Shown: one piece after another, positions 6,938 to 8,988 of the stretch
Layout: each line of letters starts with the position of its first letter
Position numbering within the stretch: position 1 is the first letter of the stretch
From: Planctomycetota bacterium
Lineage (GTDB): Bacteria > Planctomycetota > UBA8108 > UBA1146 > JAJFFE01
Assembly (NCBI GenBank): GCA_020425835.1
Contig: JAGQRC010000092.1
Coordinates: 1-8,988 of the forward strand
Length of the DNA: 8,988 nt
Reading direction: 5' to 3'
Program-made: the position numbers and the translations under genes
The notes under the pieces: generated by a model
The model's database searches: none
What the model was told of the DNA's origin: nothing
Seen by the model: the letters and a program-made list of their open reading frames with translations, nothing else

Positions 6938-8857
6938 ATGACCCGCCCACTCCTCTTGGCCACCCTGATCGCGTTGGCCCACTCCACCTCCATCCTCGCG
7001 GGTGGCGCACTGTCCACGCAACCCGGCGACCTCAACGGTGACGCCAGCGTCGACGTCGCGGATGCCATCACCCTGCTCCAGTACCTCTTCACCGGAGCCG
7101 CGCTCGCCGAGTACGACTGCGATGGGGATGGCGACGCCGATCCGGGTCTCGATCCGCCGTTCGGCGACATCGGCGGCGATGGTGGCATCGACATCGCGGA
7201 CGCCGTGGTCTTCCTCGGGTTCCTCTTCAGCGGCGGTCCGCCTCCGGCGTCGATCCCGTGCGGCAGCACCGGTCCGGTCGTGGCGACGGTCGCGGATGGC
7301 TTCGACTGGTCGCTCCCCACCGCGGCGATGCCCGCGCCGAACTCCGGCTTCTTCTCCGAGTTCGCCGATCCGGCGTTCGATGTGAACCTGCGCGCGCTCG
7401 ACGTCACCTGGCGCCAGCTCGAGCCGACGCCGGGCGCGTTCTCGATGACGCAGACCGGTGCGGCGCAGGGGATGCCGTTCGCCTCCTTCGGGGACCAACT
7501 CGCCGCCCCCGGAGACTTCTGGATGCGACTCTGGACCAGCGCCGTGGACTGGGCTCCGACCTGGCTCCCGAGCACGTGCGGAGTCACCGCAGTCGGCACC
7601 GATTACGACGGTCAAGCCCACCTCCCGATCTGGAACCCGTGCGTCTGGGACTCGATCCTCGACATCTACCGGGAGGTGTTCATCGTCCAGGGCCTTCGGT
7701 CGGACCCTCGCCTGCGGTTCGTCTACGTCCCCGGCGCCTTCACCTGGTGCGAGTTCGACTTCGACATCATCAACGAAGCGGTCGACGCGGGACTGCTGAC
7801 GCAGCCGGAGTTCGACGCCTGGTTCGCGCAGATGGTCGGCGACCTCGTCGACATCTTCAACGGCGAGAACACCGACCCCGCGGACGACTACGCCGACAAG
7901 CTGGTCTTCACCGGCGAGGACTATCCCTTCGGGCCGGACGCCTGGGGGACGCTCGACGATCTGTATGCGCACGACGCCGTCGTCGGAGGCATGGGGATCC
8001 GCACCGGGATCACCGAACTCTCCAATTTCCACCTGAACCACGTGCCCTCGTACGGCACGACGATCGCGACCGACGGGCACATGGTGACCGACAGCGCGTG
8101 GCCGCTCCTCGACGGCTCCCGAGTCATCGCGACCGAGAACGAGTGCTACAACGCGTGCGGGTTCTCGACGACCGACCCGGAGTACGCCGTCGTGATGTCC
8201 AACCTGAAGGCGCTCCAGCTCCGGGTGAACTGGCTGTACGTCGTTCCGGACGACAGCTACATGGCGGAGTACCCGGCCCACTGGGACTTCGTGCGCCGCT
8301 CGCTCGGACACGACGCAGGCAGCTCGGTCGACGCGTGGGTCGCGCTCCGCGAGTTCGAGGACCGCTATTGGATCGACGACGATGCCCACGACTGGGATGG
8401 GCGCCCGTGGGTCCACAATTTCGAGCGTTGGCTGGTGCAGCGCGATGTCGGCCCCGACGGACTGAGCCGGCAAGGGAGTGTCGTCTACAGCGGTGTCCTC
8501 GACCCGGACAACGGCACCGCCTACGAGGGTCGACGCACGGACGTGGCCCAAGGGCAGACCGCCCTCTACTTCGAGATCGACCCCGAGTTCCTCGACGGCG
8601 GCCCGCACGCGGTGGAGCTGAAGGTGACCTACCTCGACAACGGGGCGGGGGCCTTCGTGATCGAGTACTCGGGTCCCGGTGGGTCGGCAGCTTCCGCCCC
8701 CGTGACGGAGACCGGGACCGACGCGCTGAAGACGGCGACCTTCACAATCCCCGACCTCCGCGCGCTCAGCGCGTTCAACGGCCACGACTTCGTCGTCCGC
8801 GCAACGGGGTCCGAGGATATCGAAGTGCGCATCGTGCGTCTGATCCGCGGCCTCTGA
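6938..8857 (+). CDS. Secreted dockerin-like protein with probable glycoside-hydrolase-like barrel
   Basis: 639 residues from the ATG at 6938. A GTG at 6896, overlapping the nfo stop, is also in frame, but the ATG gives a clean signal peptide: MTRP, then a hydrophobic core over residues 5-21, with likely cleavage near ILA-GG. Residues 30-98 hold two dockerin-like EF-hand loops. Residues 112-500 look like an alpha/beta barrel related in style to clan A hydrolases such as GH42: LRALDVTWRQLEPTPGAF, WMRLWTSAVDW, FVYVPGAFTWCEFDF, LVFTGEDYPFG, RVIATENECYNAC and VNWLYVVPD. Glu272, Glu327 and Glu400 follow predicted strands and are candidate catalytic or binding acids. Residues 512-636 form a predicted beta-sandwich (YEGRRTD, ALYFEID, VELKVTYLDNGAGAFVIEY), perhaps carbohydrate-binding. 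I cannot assign a numbered GH family, and the enzymatic role is inference. It may share a transcript with nfo, but functional linkage is doubtful. Confidence 0.85.
   Translation: MTRPLLLATLIALAHSTSILAGGALSTQPGDLNGDASVDVADAITLLQYLFTGAALAEYDCDGDGDADPGLDPPFGDIGGDGGIDIADAVVFLGFLFSGGPPPASIPCGSTGPVVATVADGFDWSLPTAAMPAPNSGFFSEFADPAFDVNLRALDVTWRQLEPTPGAFSMTQTGAAQGMPFASFGDQLAAPGDFWMRLWTSAVDWAPTWLPSTCGVTAVGTDYDGQAHLPIWNPCVWDSILDIYREVFIVQGLRSDPRLRFVYVPGAFTWCEFDFDIINEAVDAGLLTQPEFDAWFAQMVGDLVDIFNGENTDPADDYADKLVFTGEDYPFGPDAWGTLDDLYAHDAVVGGMGIRTGITELSNFHLNHVPSYGTTIATDGHMVTDSAWPLLDGSRVIATENECYNACGFSTTDPEYAVVMSNLKALQLRVNWLYVVPDDSYMAEYPAHWDFVRRSLGHDAGSSVDAWVALREFEDRYWIDDDAHDWDGRPWVHNFERWLVQRDVGPDGLSRQGSVVYSGVLDPDNGTAYEGRRTDVAQGQTALYFEIDPEFLDGGPHAVELKVTYLDNGAGAFVIEYSGPGGSAASAPVTETGTDALKTATFTIPDLRALSAFNGHDFVVRATGSEDIEVRIVRLIRGL
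7025..7231 (+). repeat. Paired dockerin-like calcium-binding repeats
   Basis: Loop 1 (7028-7063) encodes DLNGDASVDVAD and loop 2 (7166-7201) encodes DIGGDGGIDIAD. Each is followed by a short hydrophobic helix ending in LF. Loop 1 has the classic Asp/Asn/Asp/Ser/Asp...Asp ligand spacing; loop 2 has Gly at two ligand positions, so calcium binding there may be weaker. Between them lies an acidic insert, DCDGDGDADPGLD. Cys61 in the insert and Cys108 after repeat 2 could pair. Dockerins bind cohesins in cellulosomes, but in planctomycete-like bacteria such pairs occur widely without known cohesin partners. Confidence 0.8.
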
Positions 8858-8870
8858 AGTTTCGGACGCG

Positions 8871-8988
8871 ATGGGCCCCGCCGGCGAAGATCCTCGAGGA
8901 GATGAAGCCGCGGCGGAGGTGCCCTCCCCGACTCCGGGGCTGACGACGCGGCCGGGGGTCACGCTTCCGCAACCCGCAACGACATCTA
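8871..8988 (+). CDS. Possible start of a gene cut by the right edge
   Basis: An ATG at 8871, 13 bases after the preceding stop codon, opens a frame with no stop to the window end, 39 codons. The product begins MGPAGEDPRGDEAAAEVPSP and is rich in Pro, Ala, Thr and acidic residues, with no hydrophobic signal. That would suit a disordered N-terminus of a cytoplasmic protein. No good Shine-Dalgarno precedes it, and open frames of this length are common by chance at this GC content. No function can be assigned. Confidence 0.3.
   Translation, partial: MGPAGEDPRGDEAAAEVPSPTPGLTTRPGVTLPQPATTS

Noticed and set aside
5829..7010. 393-codon open frame on the minus strand covering nfo
   Set aside because: nfo is unambiguous on the plus strand, with all nine metal ligands present.
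8926..8939. CCCCG-ACTC-CGGGG hairpin downstream of the dockerin-like gene as a terminator
   Set aside because: Only 5 base pairs, no T-run after it, and almost 70 bases past the stop; easily due to chance at this GC content.
6611..8962. 783-codon open frame on the minus strand, antisense to the dockerin-like gene and the end of nfo
   Set aside because: It lies opposite two well-supported genes, is rich in Arg, Glu and Val with no recognisable domain, and long antisense frames are expected in GC-rich genes.

Overview
The window is GC-rich bacterial DNA, coding almost end to end. The best clue to the organism is the 639-residue secreted protein at the right. It carries paired dockerin-like calcium loops (DLNGDASVDVAD and DIGGDGGIDIAD, each followed by a short hydrophobic helix ending in LF). 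Such pairs, together with large secreted repeat proteins, are common in Planctomycetota. Placement in that phylum is inference; there is no rRNA or other phylogenetic marker.

Layout. (1) Positions 2-4693, plus strand: the 3' part of a very large gene whose start lies off the left edge. The visible 1563 residues are a beta-rich domain I cannot name, then four copies of a roughly 200-residue domain (A1-A4) interleaved with one degenerate and six clear InlB-type B-repeats. (2) Positions 4697-5941, minus strand: an intracellular-looking protein that joins a TIGR04338-type HExxH metallohydrolase domain to a DUF2786/DUF7168-type region. It converges on gene 1 with only 3 bases between the stop codons. 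(3) Positions 6057-6899, plus strand: nfo, endonuclease IV, divergent from gene 2 across about 115 bases. (4) Positions 6938-8857, plus strand: a secreted protein with a signal peptide, an N-terminal dockerin-like pair, a probable glycoside-hydrolase-like barrel and a C-terminal beta-sandwich. (5) From 8871 to the right edge there is a short open frame that may be the start of another gene.

Functionally the two flanking genes look like extracellular or surface proteins of carbohydrate binding and breakdown. The middle pair are a DNA-repair nuclease and a putative zinc-dependent hydrolase of unknown role. No tRNA, rRNA, CRISPR array, insertion sequence or attachment site was seen. There is no non-coding stretch above 300 bases. 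No defence or mobile system can be demonstrated. The least ordinary items are the interleaved A/B repeat protein and the metallohydrolase-DUF2786 fusion.
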